From: Shewanella marinintestina
GTDB taxonomy: Bacteria > Pseudomonadota > Gammaproteobacteria > Enterobacterales > Shewanellaceae
NCBI RefSeq assembly: GCF_023283845.1
Contig: NZ_JAKILC010000004.1
Location: 124,001 to 188,000 of the forward strand
Direction: 5' to 3'
Length of the DNA stretch: 64,000 nt
This document shows, piece by piece, positions 18,477 to 25,816 of this stretch (positions within the stretch are counted from its first letter, which is position 1; each line of letters opens with the position of its first letter). The notes under the pieces were generated by a model. The model saw nothing but the letters and a program-made list of their open reading frames with translations. It had not been told where the DNA came from and made no database searches. The position numbers and the translations under genes are program-made.

Positions 18477-19622
18477 TTATTGCTCAATGAAAGCCGGCAT
18501 AGTTTGCTTGCTAATTATCGATTCTTGGAAGCACTTACTGACGGTTAATGCCTCATCGATAGTGACGTCCATATCTAAGTAACGATATGTACCTAGACGA
18601 CCAACAAAAGTAATGTTCTCTTGCTGTTTAGCGAGTGCGATATAGCGCTCTAATAACGCGTTGTCATCACTTAACCTGACTGGATAGTATGGCGTATCAT
18701 CAGGCGTTGCTTCACGGCTATATTCTTTGAAAATTACAGTGCTAGCGTGCTCTTCCCAAGGGGTAAAGTGTTTATGTTCGCTAATACGAGTGTAAGCTTG
18801 GCTATTATCGCAATAGTTAATTACAGCGTTACCTTGGTAGTCGCCCTGATGGGTTTCTTTGACAAAATCTAGGGTTCTATATGGCAGTCTACCAAGCTGG
18901 TAATCGAAATAAGCATCTAACGGCCCAGAGAAAAAAACATGATCATAATTGCTCTTCATGGCTGCACTGAACGTTGAATTTAGCTTTACTTGTATATTTG
19001 GGTGAGCCAGTAGCTTTTCGATAAGTGGCGTGTATCCTTCAAGCGGCATCCCCTGAAATGGATGACTAAAGTAGTTGTCGTCGTAATTAAACCTAACTGG
19101 TAGTCGCTTTAAAATACTCGCAGGTAAGCTATCGGGTGAGCGACCCCATTGCTTGATAGTGTAATCTTTAAAAAAGGCTTGATAGAGCGATTCTCCAATC
19201 ATTTTCTTTGCTTGGTCTTCAAAGTTTTTAGGCTCTTTAATCCTACTATCAGCTTGGTTCGCTATGAAGTTTTTAGCTTCAATTGGCGACATTTGCGCGT
19301 TAAAAAATTGATTGATGGTGTGTAGGTTAATTGGCAGCGAATAGATCTGGCCTTGAGTCCTCGCTTTTACCCTATTGGTAAAAGGCATAAATTGACCTAA
19401 TTGACAGACATAGTTCCACACGTGAGCTTTATCAGTGTGGAAAATATGTGGGCCAAAATGGTGCAGCATTATCTTGCTATCAACATCTCTCGAAGAGTAG
19501 CAATTACCAGCAACATGATTGCGCGGTTCGTAAACGGTAATTTTATGGCCGGCTTTTGCAAGTTCATTGGCAATGACAGCACCTGAAAAACCTGCGCCTG
19601 CAATTCCAATCTTAAGAGTCAT
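18477..19622 (-). CDS. glf: UDP-galactopyranose mutase
   Basis: Interconverts UDP-galactopyranose and UDP-galactofuranose, using reduced FAD. The Rossmann motif GIAGAGFSGAVIANELA is at residues 6-22, EPRNHVAGNCYSSRD follows, and later come FFKDYTIKQWGRSP and the flavin-contact end FVGRLGTYRYLDMDVTI. At 381 residues it has the usual length. It is upstream of the DUF707 gene and nearly overlapping, so both form a two-gene unit for a galactofuranose-containing glycan. No other glycan genes are nearby. Confidence 0.95.
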   Translation of the reverse strand: MTLKIGIAGAGFSGAVIANELAKAGHKITVYEPRNHVAGNCYSSRDVDSKIMLHHFGPHIFHTDKAHVWNYVCQLGQFMPFTNRVKARTQGQIYSLPINLHTINQFFNAQMSPIEAKNFIANQADSRIKEPKNFEDQAKKMIGESLYQAFFKDYTIKQWGRSPDSLPASILKRLPVRFNYDDNYFSHPFQGMPLEGYTPLIEKLLAHPNIQVKLNSTFSAAMKSNYDHVFFSGPLDAYFDYQLGRLPYRTLDFVKETHQGDYQGNAVINYCDNSQAYTRISEHKHFTPWEEHASTVIFKEYSREATPDDTPYYPVRLSDDNALLERYIALAKQQENITFVGRLGTYRYLDMDVTIDEALTVSKCFQESIISKQTMPAFIEQ

Positions 19623-19854
19623 TCTTTCAGTGTTATCGATTGAGTTATAGGCCTTATAGTTTACATTGCGAGTATTTATTATGAGTAATTATTATCATGT
19701 TAAGCGTATTAAATTGAGTTTAGTTAGCATTCTTGTTGGTGAATTGTGTTTTTACGGGGTTAGGCATGTTGCAAGTAGTTTGTGTGTTATCTTTGCTTGT
19801 TATTTATACGCTATTTTAATCTGCCCTAGCTAGATTATTTCAAAGGAGTTATTT

Positions 19855-20823
19855 ATTACTTTTACAGCTAAAAAGGATGAATTGTTAGCGCGGCTGGTGG
19901 ATGAGAATAATGTATTACGTGAAAAAATCGATGCGTTGAGCAAACAAAATAAAACCTTAGAACAAAAACTTAATGCTGCACTTGATGGCACGGGACTTTG
20001 TCTTTGGGAGCAACATATTCCAACTGGCAATTTAACCATGTTCAATATGGAGTGGGGCTCACTCTTAGGTTATACCATTGATGAGCTCGCTGCGCATGTC
20101 GATAGCTGGAAAGGCAATCTTCACCCTGATGACAGAGAATGGGTTATCGCTAATTTTGAAGACCATGTTAGCGGCAAAACAGATTCTTACGATGTGACCC
20201 ATAGAATGGTCCATAAAGACGGTACTGTTAGTTGGGTGTCAGACCGAGGACGAGTGATTGAGTTTGGCGACAATGGTGAGCCAATTCGTATCATGGGGAC
20301 ACATGTCGATATCACTAAAGAAAAACGCTACGAGTTAGAGTTAGCCAAGCTTGCCCATCGCGATCCATTAACTGATCTACTTAACCGTAAAGCATTAATT
20401 GAAGCATTTAACTCGCAAAGAGAGCAAACTGCATGCGGAGCATTAATGTTTATCGATCTCGATGACTTTAAGTCGAATAATGACCGCTATGGCCATAAAT
20501 TTGGTGATAGTTTACTGATTAAAATTGCTGAGATATTGCAATTACAGGTTCCAGATTCCAAGGCAATTGCAAGAATGGGGGGGGATGAGTTTGTGCTCCT
20601 GTTTGAGTCAAATGATCGTGCACTGCTTTCAGAAATTGCTGACAGGATATTAAGCGCTTTTGGTTTGAGCGTTTTAGTAGAGAATAAAAGTATTAATATC
20701 GGTATGAGTATCGGGATTAGCTTATTCACTGTTCAATCTTTTGCCGAGATCTGTGAACAAGCTGATCACGCCATGTATGAAGTAAAGCGTCAAGGTAAAA
20801 ATAGTTATCTATTTCACCAGTAA
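19855..20823 (+). CDS. PAS-GGDEF diguanylate cyclase, probable non-ATG start
   Basis: Domains: a short coiled coil (VDENNVLREKIDALSKQNKT), a PAS3-type sensor fold (LCLWEQHIPTGNLTMFNMEW to GTHVDITKEKRYE) and a GGDEF domain (FIDLDDFKSNND, active site RMGGDEFVLLF). The family makes c-di-GMP from two GTP. No RxxD inhibitory site is seen before GGDEF. The frame has no ATG near its start. Candidates are ATT at 19855, six bases after a perfect AAGGAG, and TTG at 19882 with AAGGA four bases upstream. I list the ATT start; from TTG the protein is 313 residues. A run of eight G (20577-20584) encodes the GG of GGDEF. Confidence 0.83.
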   Translation: MTFTAKKDELLARLVDENNVLREKIDALSKQNKTLEQKLNAALDGTGLCLWEQHIPTGNLTMFNMEWGSLLGYTIDELAAHVDSWKGNLHPDDREWVIANFEDHVSGKTDSYDVTHRMVHKDGTVSWVSDRGRVIEFGDNGEPIRIMGTHVDITKEKRYELELAKLAHRDPLTDLLNRKALIEAFNSQREQTACGALMFIDLDDFKSNNDRYGHKFGDSLLIKIAEILQLQVPDSKAIARMGGDEFVLLFESNDRALLSEIADRILSAFGLSVLVENKSINIGMSIGISLFTVQSFAEICEQADHAMYEVKRQGKNSYLFHQ

Positions 20824-20884
20824 TTAAGGCTAAAAGCGATAGATAATACTACACGGCAAAATCAGCTACACGACTAACCCCGAG

Positions 20885-21790
20885 TTATTTGGTAATGGCT
20901 AATCTTGCAGGGCTCAACTCTTGGCTTAAGCGGATAAAGCTTTCTGCTGCTGGGGTTAATGGTAAATTTTTACGCCAAATTAATGCTAAATCCCAGGTCA
21001 GTTGCGGTGATAGCGGTCGATACGTTAAGCGAGTCGAATTCACTTTATGACAAATAGGCTCTGGTAAGATCGCGAGTCCCATTTTTGACTCAACCATTGC
21101 GGCAATAAAATCCCATTGGCCACTTTGTGCGGCAATATTCAATTCGATATTGGCCTTATGGGTCAGTCGGCGAATAAGTTTAGCGAGTGAGAAGTCATCG
21201 TTATAAAGGATGAAAGGATAATGAGCTAAGTCTGACCAAGAAATCGATGCTTTTTTAGTGAGAATATGGTCTTCGGGTAAGCAAGCAAATAGCGGATAGC
21301 CGCCAAGGTTATGGCTACAGAAATCCTGAGTATGAGTGGTTGGCAAAGCCGTAAATGTTAGGTCAAGCGTGTCATTTAGCAAAGCTTGCTCTGCTGCAAA
21401 ACCACCGAGTTCAACAATACTCACGTCTATTCGTGGGAAGCGCTTGCGATATTGTGATAGCAAATCAATAACCATTTCTCCCATCATAGGGCATACCCCT
21501 AGTCGCAGTTGTCCAGTTTGCAATCCGTTTAAGCTGTTCATTTCTTCTTGCAAACGATGCCATTGCCCAACGATCTGTTTCGCACTACTTTCGAGTAAAC
21601 GTCCAGCCTCGGTTGCAATGACTTTTTGATTATTACGTATGAGTAACGGCTGTTCTAAATGCTCTTCTAATCGTTGGATCATCTTGGTTAAAGTGGGTTG
21701 AGTAAGGTGTAATCTTTCTGCCGCACGGGTGTAATTACCGACTTCAAGTAAGGTAATGAAACAGTGCAAACTTTTGATCTGTATGTTCAT
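20885..21790 (-). CDS. LysR-family transcriptional regulator
   Basis: 301 residues with N-terminal helix-turn-helix (NYTRAAERLHLTQPTLTKMIQRLEEHLEQPLLIR, about residues 18-52) and a substrate-binding domain from ~90. The HTH resembles CynR/CbbR-like members. It is divergent from the small ORF at 21906; target unknown. Confidence 0.92.
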   Translation of the reverse strand: MNIQIKSLHCFITLLEVGNYTRAAERLHLTQPTLTKMIQRLEEHLEQPLLIRNNQKVIATEAGRLLESSAKQIVGQWHRLQEEMNSLNGLQTGQLRLGVCPMMGEMVIDLLSQYRKRFPRIDVSIVELGGFAAEQALLNDTLDLTFTALPTTHTQDFCSHNLGGYPLFACLPEDHILTKKASISWSDLAHYPFILYNDDFSLAKLIRRLTHKANIELNIAAQSGQWDFIAAMVESKMGLAILPEPICHKVNSTRLTYRPLSPQLTWDLALIWRKNLPLTPAAESFIRLSQELSPARLAITK

Positions 21791-21905
21791 GCCTATTTGG
21801 AATCCATTTAATAATAACTATTCATTTTACTAATAACTTGGAGGCGGTTACTTTAGCACCAATTAAGCAGTTTTGTTTGTTTTTAATACATTAATGGGAT
21901 CTAAA

Positions 21906-22043
21906 ATGAAGTCATATCAAGGTTTATTTGCTCAAGCTCTGTATCTCGCAGCTAAACCATTAGACAAAGAGCAGAAGCAAAAATTAGCAGCGGCTTCAGC
22001 CCAGCGTAGTGACTCAGGGCAAGCAAGCACAAAGCAGGCTTAA
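21906..22043 (+). CDS. Small hypothetical protein (45 residues)
   Basis: ATG 21906 opens MKSYQGLFAQALYLAAKP and ends SGQASTKQA, Ala/Gln/Lys-rich with no membrane segment. It is divergent from the LysR gene and ends inside a terminator stem, which supports a real gene. There is no strong ribosome site. I do not recognise the family. Confidence 0.45.
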   Translation: MKSYQGLFAQALYLAAKPLDKEQKQKLAAASAQRSDSGQASTKQA

Positions 22044-22055
22044 TATAGCCTGCTT
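22032..22055. terminator. Bidirectional stem-loop between the small ORF and the Trp-rich gene
   Basis: AAGCAGGCT-TAATAT-AGCCTGCTT, a 9-bp perfect stem between convergent small genes. The first arm is inside the end of the 45-residue ORF. Confidence 0.75.
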
Positions 22056-22063
22056 GTATATTG

Positions 22064-22279
22064 TTATTTCCAGCCCATAAGCCAGTCCGTCTCTTGTGTT
22101 AACTCGCGCCAATTAATTGAAAACTCAGCGCGAGTCAGCACAGCTTCTATCAAACATAAGCTCACTTCTCCTTGCTCATCAAATTTCACTTTAGTCACCA
22201 TAAAGTGTTTCTGCTTTTTCTGCGTATTAACCGCAGTCCATTTGCTCTGTAGTAGTTTTTTCGGGTTAATTTTATTCAT
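22064..22279 (-). CDS. Small Trp-rich protein, TIGR02450 family
   Basis: 71 residues starting MNKINPKKLLQSKWTAVN and ending DWLMGWK. The pattern of KxLLxSKWTAV, KHFMVTKVxFDE and the final WxxGWK fits the TIGR02450 Trp-rich conserved hypothetical family. It has no signal peptide and no known function. It is convergent with the 45-residue ORF. Confidence 0.85.
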   Translation of the reverse strand: MNKINPKKLLQSKWTAVNTQKKQKHFMVTKVKFDEQGEVSLCLIEAVLTRAEFSINWRELTQETDWLMGWK

Positions 22280-22610
22280 AGGCTTGAATACGATTAGCGT
22301 AAAAAATAGATCATTTATCTATTAAGTAAATATCTCAATTTTGAATAGCTTTATTACAATGAGGCTTTAATTAATAGTCATTATTCTGTCAATTTCATCA
22401 TTCTGTTTGTTTTTTATATTATTAATATGTTTTTTGTTTTTATTCCCGTGAATATTAATTTTTAAATAATGGTGTTCGGGCTTCTATATTTTTAACTAAG
22501 TAAATTTAATTGGTAGAGATTAAAATCTTAAATGTATATCGTTCTGAATGTTAATGTCGTCTTTTGCTGCGGTTTTAGTTTTTGCAACCGATAGGTGGTA
22601 ATCGCTGGTT

Positions 22611-22626
22611 GGTGATATGTGTCACA
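22611..22626. promoter_or_regulatory. CRP-like binding site
   Basis: GGTGATATGTGTCACA matches TGTGA-N6-TCACA at 9 of 10 positions. It is 187 bp before the start of the first gene of the chaperone-usher locus. Confidence 0.5.
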
Positions 22627-22669
22627 CATTAAGTTTTAAATAACAATTTATTTTTTAGTTTGCAATTAT

Positions 22670-22685
22670 TGGCTCGTTTCTGGCT
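22670..22685 (+). promoter_or_regulatory. Sigma54-like promoter element
   Basis: TGGCTCGTTTCTGGCT keeps GG and GC at the required 12-base spacing and differs from TGGC...TTGCW by one base. The predicted start would leave a leader of about 115 nt. It is a weaker match than the fap promoter. Confidence 0.35.
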
Positions 22686-22812
22686 ATAACGATTATTAGG
22701 TGTTTTTATTTTGTCACTCTGCTTAATTTGGTGATATATAGGTCCTTTAGCGATGAACTATTAGTTAAGCTATTTCGGATTAATGCGGGTTTTAGATAAG
22801 TGAATACTATTA

Positions 22813-23463
22813 ATGAGTTTAAGTGAAAATAGAGTTAGAGCCATGTGTATATTTTATCGGCGGAATATCATATTTTCATTAATTGGTTTGTCTTATTTTT
22901 TTTCATCGATAACTTTCGCTAATGAGCAAGAACAAGTCATACCTTTTGAACTCGCTGCAGAGCTATTAGAAATAAAGCAACAACTAGCAGACTGGGATAA
23001 GCTTAAGCCTGCTATTGAAAGACTGGTTCATAATGAGGAGGACTTAGCACTGCTGATCTCTGAGTTAAGTAAAATATCAATGTTGCAGCATAAACCTTTG
23101 AAAGTCGTAACGCCTCAAGAAGTGGTATTGCCATCACCAGTTATTAATAAAGTAGAAAATACTGCAAACAATAATAAGGTGACCGAAATAAAAAATGGTC
23201 ATAATGCTTATGGCATTCATCTATCTTCCTACTCTAATAGTAATAACCTAAAGGCAGGTTGGGTTAGTTATAAAAAAAGGTTTCATGATTTATTGGTTGA
23301 TGGTCAACCAATGCAGGTCGATTTTGTTAGTAAAGGTAAGAGTTTCTCTCGGTTGGTCTATGGGCCATACTCGAGTAAAAAATCGGCATTATCAATATGC
23401 CGCCTATTAAAAGTCGAAGGGCAGTACTGTGCCGTAGTTGAATATAAGGGTGAGAGAATATAA
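22813..23463 (+). CDS. SPOR-domain periplasmic protein, first gene of the chaperone-usher locus
   Basis: 216 residues. A hydrophobic export segment (IIFSLIGLSYFFSSITFA) is followed by a helical region QLADWDKLKPAIERLVHNEE (about residues 57-77). A polar linker leads to a SPOR-like C-terminal domain (about 133-211: AYGIHLSSYSN ... RLVYGPYSSKKSAL) with CRLLKVEGQYC. SPOR domains bind denuded septal peptidoglycan. The helical motif and the SPOR tail are shared with the lipoprotein at 29000, so the two are paralogs bracketing the locus. Start may be ATG 22813 or 22843. A role in fibre biogenesis is inferred from position. Confidence 0.72.
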   Translation: MSLSENRVRAMCIFYRRNIIFSLIGLSYFFSSITFANEQEQVIPFELAAELLEIKQQLADWDKLKPAIERLVHNEEDLALLISELSKISMLQHKPLKVVTPQEVVLPSPVINKVENTANNNKVTEIKNGHNAYGIHLSSYSNSNNLKAGWVSYKKRFHDLLVDGQPMQVDFVSKGKSFSRLVYGPYSSKKSALSICRLLKVEGQYCAVVEYKGERI

Positions 23464-23671
23464 AAGGATTTTATGAAGTATTATGGAAAAAGAACTTAGT
23501 TGTAAATTTAATTAAAGTTAAATTTTATAATGCCGATTAGTTATCTAGCTTTATCTTTTCTATTTTTAGCCTAAGTTTAACTTGGTTTGTTGTCACCTTT
23601 GGTTTTTATTTAATCAAAGTGTGTCTTGGCGTTATTTATTAAATACAATAATGTGTAAAATGGAGTTTTAA

Positions 23672-24304
23672 ATGAAAAATATTTCTATGGTGGCAAAAGC
23701 TGTTGGCTTAGCATTAGTTATGGTTGTATCTGCACCAGTTATGGCTGCTGAAACAGAGAATGCTACAGCATCTGTTACTGTTAAAAATGCTTTTGAAATG
23801 GTTGTGGCTAAGCCATTAAACTTTGGTGAAATCACTGCAGTAGTCGACCTGACAGATACTGATGGCGTAAGTGCCAGTATTACAATGTCGCCAAACCCAA
23901 CTGAGCAGGCAACTGTAGTTAATGGTGCTGGAAATGCGGCAACTATTAGATCACTAGTACCGGGTGAACCTGGTGAAGTTACCGTTGCTGGTGTTGCACC
24001 ATATTCAGAGTTAAGTGTGACTTTACCGACAACTCCAACCAATGTTGTAGCAGCTTCAGCACCTCCAGGATCACCTAAGTTTGTATTAAGTACTATTACG
24101 GCATTTATTACATCAGGCGATAATGACGGCACGCTTTATGTTAATGATACAAATAAGTTGACTGCAGACGGTCAAGGTAATGCGAGCTTTAACTTTGGTG
24201 GCACGTTAACGACAGATGTGTACGTTGCTGATTCCAATGTTATTGATAGACAATATCAAGATGGTGAGTTTACCGGTACTTTTCCAATTACTGTTAGCTA
24301 CTAA
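23672..24304 (+). CDS. DUF4402-type pilin-like major subunit
   Basis: 210 residues with a clear signal peptide (MVAKAVGLALVMVVSAPVMAA). The mature part is beta-rich, opens with ATASVTVKNAFEMVVAKPLN and ends GTFPITVSY, a pattern of the DUF4402 family found beside fimbrial chaperones. It has no cysteines. An ATG with GGAG upstream and a 207-bp gap before it allow a separate promoter, and a stem-loop follows the stop, both usual for a major subunit. The downstream gene is a shorter paralog. Confidence 0.75.
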   Translation: MKNISMVAKAVGLALVMVVSAPVMAAETENATASVTVKNAFEMVVAKPLNFGEITAVVDLTDTDGVSASITMSPNPTEQATVVNGAGNAATIRSLVPGEPGEVTVAGVAPYSELSVTLPTTPTNVVAASAPPGSPKFVLSTITAFITSGDNDGTLYVNDTNKLTADGQGNASFNFGGTLTTDVYVADSNVIDRQYQDGEFTGTFPITVSY

Positions 24305-24318
24305 GTAAAAATAGACTT

Positions 24319-24346
24319 AGGTGGCGAAACATATGTTTAGCCACCT
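24319..24346 (+). terminator. Stem-loop after the major pilin-like gene
   Basis: AGGTGGC (24319-24325) pairs with GCCACCT (24340-24346). AAAC/GTTT inside extend the stem around ATAT. It is followed by TATATAAAAGG without a U run, so partial termination or 3'-end protection is likely. Confidence 0.7.
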
Positions 24347-24363
24347 TATATAAAAGGCTAGCT

Positions 24364-24813
24364 TTGAAATCCATTTTATTTTTGGTTTTAACAACGGTCA
24401 TTTTTGACGTAAGTGCAGATGTGTATTTTGAACAGCCGCTATCGTTTGGCACTATAGTGATACGTGATAACAGCATTCAAAGCAGTGTGATAGTGCCTAC
24501 CTTTGGCCATAGCACTTCTTCAGGACAGCTGTTGATCATTAAGCCCGGAGAAGCAGCTGAAATGGTCATTACTGATTACCCACCTTATGTCGATCTTTCA
24601 ATTACTCCCATGTTGCCTGTTATAACGACTGTTGCATCAGGAGATACTGAACAATTCACCTTAAGTGAGATCTATATTGAGCAGAGTATTCGTACAGACA
24701 GTGCAGGTATGGCTATCGCTCAAATGGGTGGCAAGCTGATGACCTCAGGTAATGGTAAGCATTATCTGAATACTTCCTATCAAGCCGTTTTTTATTTAGA
24801 TATTAGTTATTAG
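24364..24813 (+). CDS. Second DUF4402-type pilin-like subunit (minor/tip candidate)
   Basis: 149 residues, TTG start at 24364 with AAAGG six bases upstream. A signal peptide (KSILFLVLTTVIFDVSA) precedes YFEQPLSFGTIVI, which matches PLNFGEITAV of the first subunit. PGEAAEMVITDYPPYVDLSI matches PGEPGEVTVAGVAPYSELSV, and both end in a beta strand (YLDISY against FPITVSY). It is a shorter paralog and could be the tip, adaptor or terminator subunit. Confidence 0.72.
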   Translation: MKSILFLVLTTVIFDVSADVYFEQPLSFGTIVIRDNSIQSSVIVPTFGHSTSSGQLLIIKPGEAAEMVITDYPPYVDLSITPMLPVITTVASGDTEQFTLSEIYIEQSIRTDSAGMAIAQMGGKLMTSGNGKHYLNTSYQAVFYLDISY

Positions 24814-24826
24814 TTCAGTCAACAAC

Positions 24827-24848
24827 TACAGAGTAACTCTGTAATTTT
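24827..24848 (+). terminator. Weak stem-loop after the second subunit gene
   Basis: TACAGA-GTAAC-TCTGTA followed by ATTTT. Short stem; a partial terminator at most. Confidence 0.4.
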
Positions 24849-24907
24849 ATAGGGCCTAGATCCCATCACTAGAGTGAATTATATTCCATTTGTTTTGAGT
24901 ATTTTCT

Positions 24908-25747
24908 ATGTTTAAGCGCTTATTAAAAGCTACATTTTTTGGGTCAATATGCTTATTTTCATTTATCAATTCAGCTCAAGCTAGCTTATTGGTGTCTCCT
25001 ATCCGGGTTGCTTTTGAGGGACGCGAAAGATCCCATGAGATTGTACTTATAAACAGCAGCTCTGAAGTCAAAACATACCGTCTTGCGTGGCAAGAAAAGT
25101 TAGCTTTACCAAGTGGTGGCTATAAAGACCTAACATCAGAAGAGGCAATTGGCTATCCCTCAGCTAGCAAAATGCTGCGCTTTAGTCCGAGGCAGGTGAC
25201 TTTGAAACCTAATGAGCGTCAGATTGTTAGGTTGGGTCTAAGGCGCCCTAAAGATCTTGCTGATGGAGAGTATCGCTCGCATTTAAAGTTAGAAGCGTTA
25301 CCGCCAAAACGAGCTAAAAAGTCAGATGGTGAAATGTCGATTAATTTGGACGTTTTGTTAAGTTACAGCCTGCCAGTAATCGTTAGGCAAGGAAAAGCTA
25401 ACCCTAAAGTTGAGATTACGTCAAAGGTGTTACGCTTTGATCAACATAGTGGCAAAACCATGTTGAACGTTAATTTAACTCGAACTGGTGAATATTCTAC
25501 TGCTGGGAATTTAGTTGCGTATTGGCTAGGTGAACAAGGGGATGAGCAAGTTGTTGCGCGCTTAAATAACGTCAATATATATCCAGAGGTCAATCAAGCT
25601 ATTAAGTCTATGGCTTGGATTGCCAAAGATTTCACGCCGTCTAACGGCAAGCTGCGTATTGTTTATGAAGGACAGCAAGAATTTAACGGGCAAGTTTTTG
25701 CAGAGAAAGAGTTTGCTGTAACCGCAGAAGCATTTACTAACAACTAG
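24908..25747 (+). CDS. Periplasmic pilus chaperone, PapD-like
   Basis: 279 residues: signal peptide (ATFFGSICLFSFINSAQA), then a PapD-like N-terminal immunoglobulin domain (LLVSPIRVAFEGRERSHEIVLINSSS, FSPRQVTLKPNERQIVRLGL) with the subunit-binding basic residues in LRRPKDLADGEYRSHL. A second beta domain starts near residue 165. The GEYRSHL signature is typical of the atypical (archaic/alternative) chaperone groups, not of the classical FimC type. It should fold the two DUF4402-type subunits and deliver them to the usher. No gene symbol is assigned. Confidence 0.83.
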   Translation: MFKRLLKATFFGSICLFSFINSAQASLLVSPIRVAFEGRERSHEIVLINSSSEVKTYRLAWQEKLALPSGGYKDLTSEEAIGYPSASKMLRFSPRQVTLKPNERQIVRLGLRRPKDLADGEYRSHLKLEALPPKRAKKSDGEMSINLDVLLSYSLPVIVRQGKANPKVEITSKVLRFDQHSGKTMLNVNLTRTGEYSTAGNLVAYWLGEQGDEQVVARLNNVNIYPEVNQAIKSMAWIAKDFTPSNGKLRIVYEGQQEFNGQVFAEKEFAVTAEAFTNN

Positions 25748-25816
25748 CTATTTTTGTGGTGGATGTTGACCAGAGTTGGTGAATACTTTGCTGTTATTCG
25801 AATTTAAGGGAAAGTA

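Larger units (their letters stand above)
22280..22812. other. AT-rich regulatory region upstream of the chaperone-usher locus
   Basis: About 530 bp, clearly richer in A+T than its surroundings, with no credible ORF. It lies between the divergent Trp-rich gene and the first SPOR gene. A CRP-like site and a sigma54-like element are annotated separately. Confidence 0.7.

Noticed and set aside
22280..22812. c-di-GMP (GEMM) riboswitch upstream of the chaperone-usher locus
   Set aside because: I looked for its conserved loops and found none.
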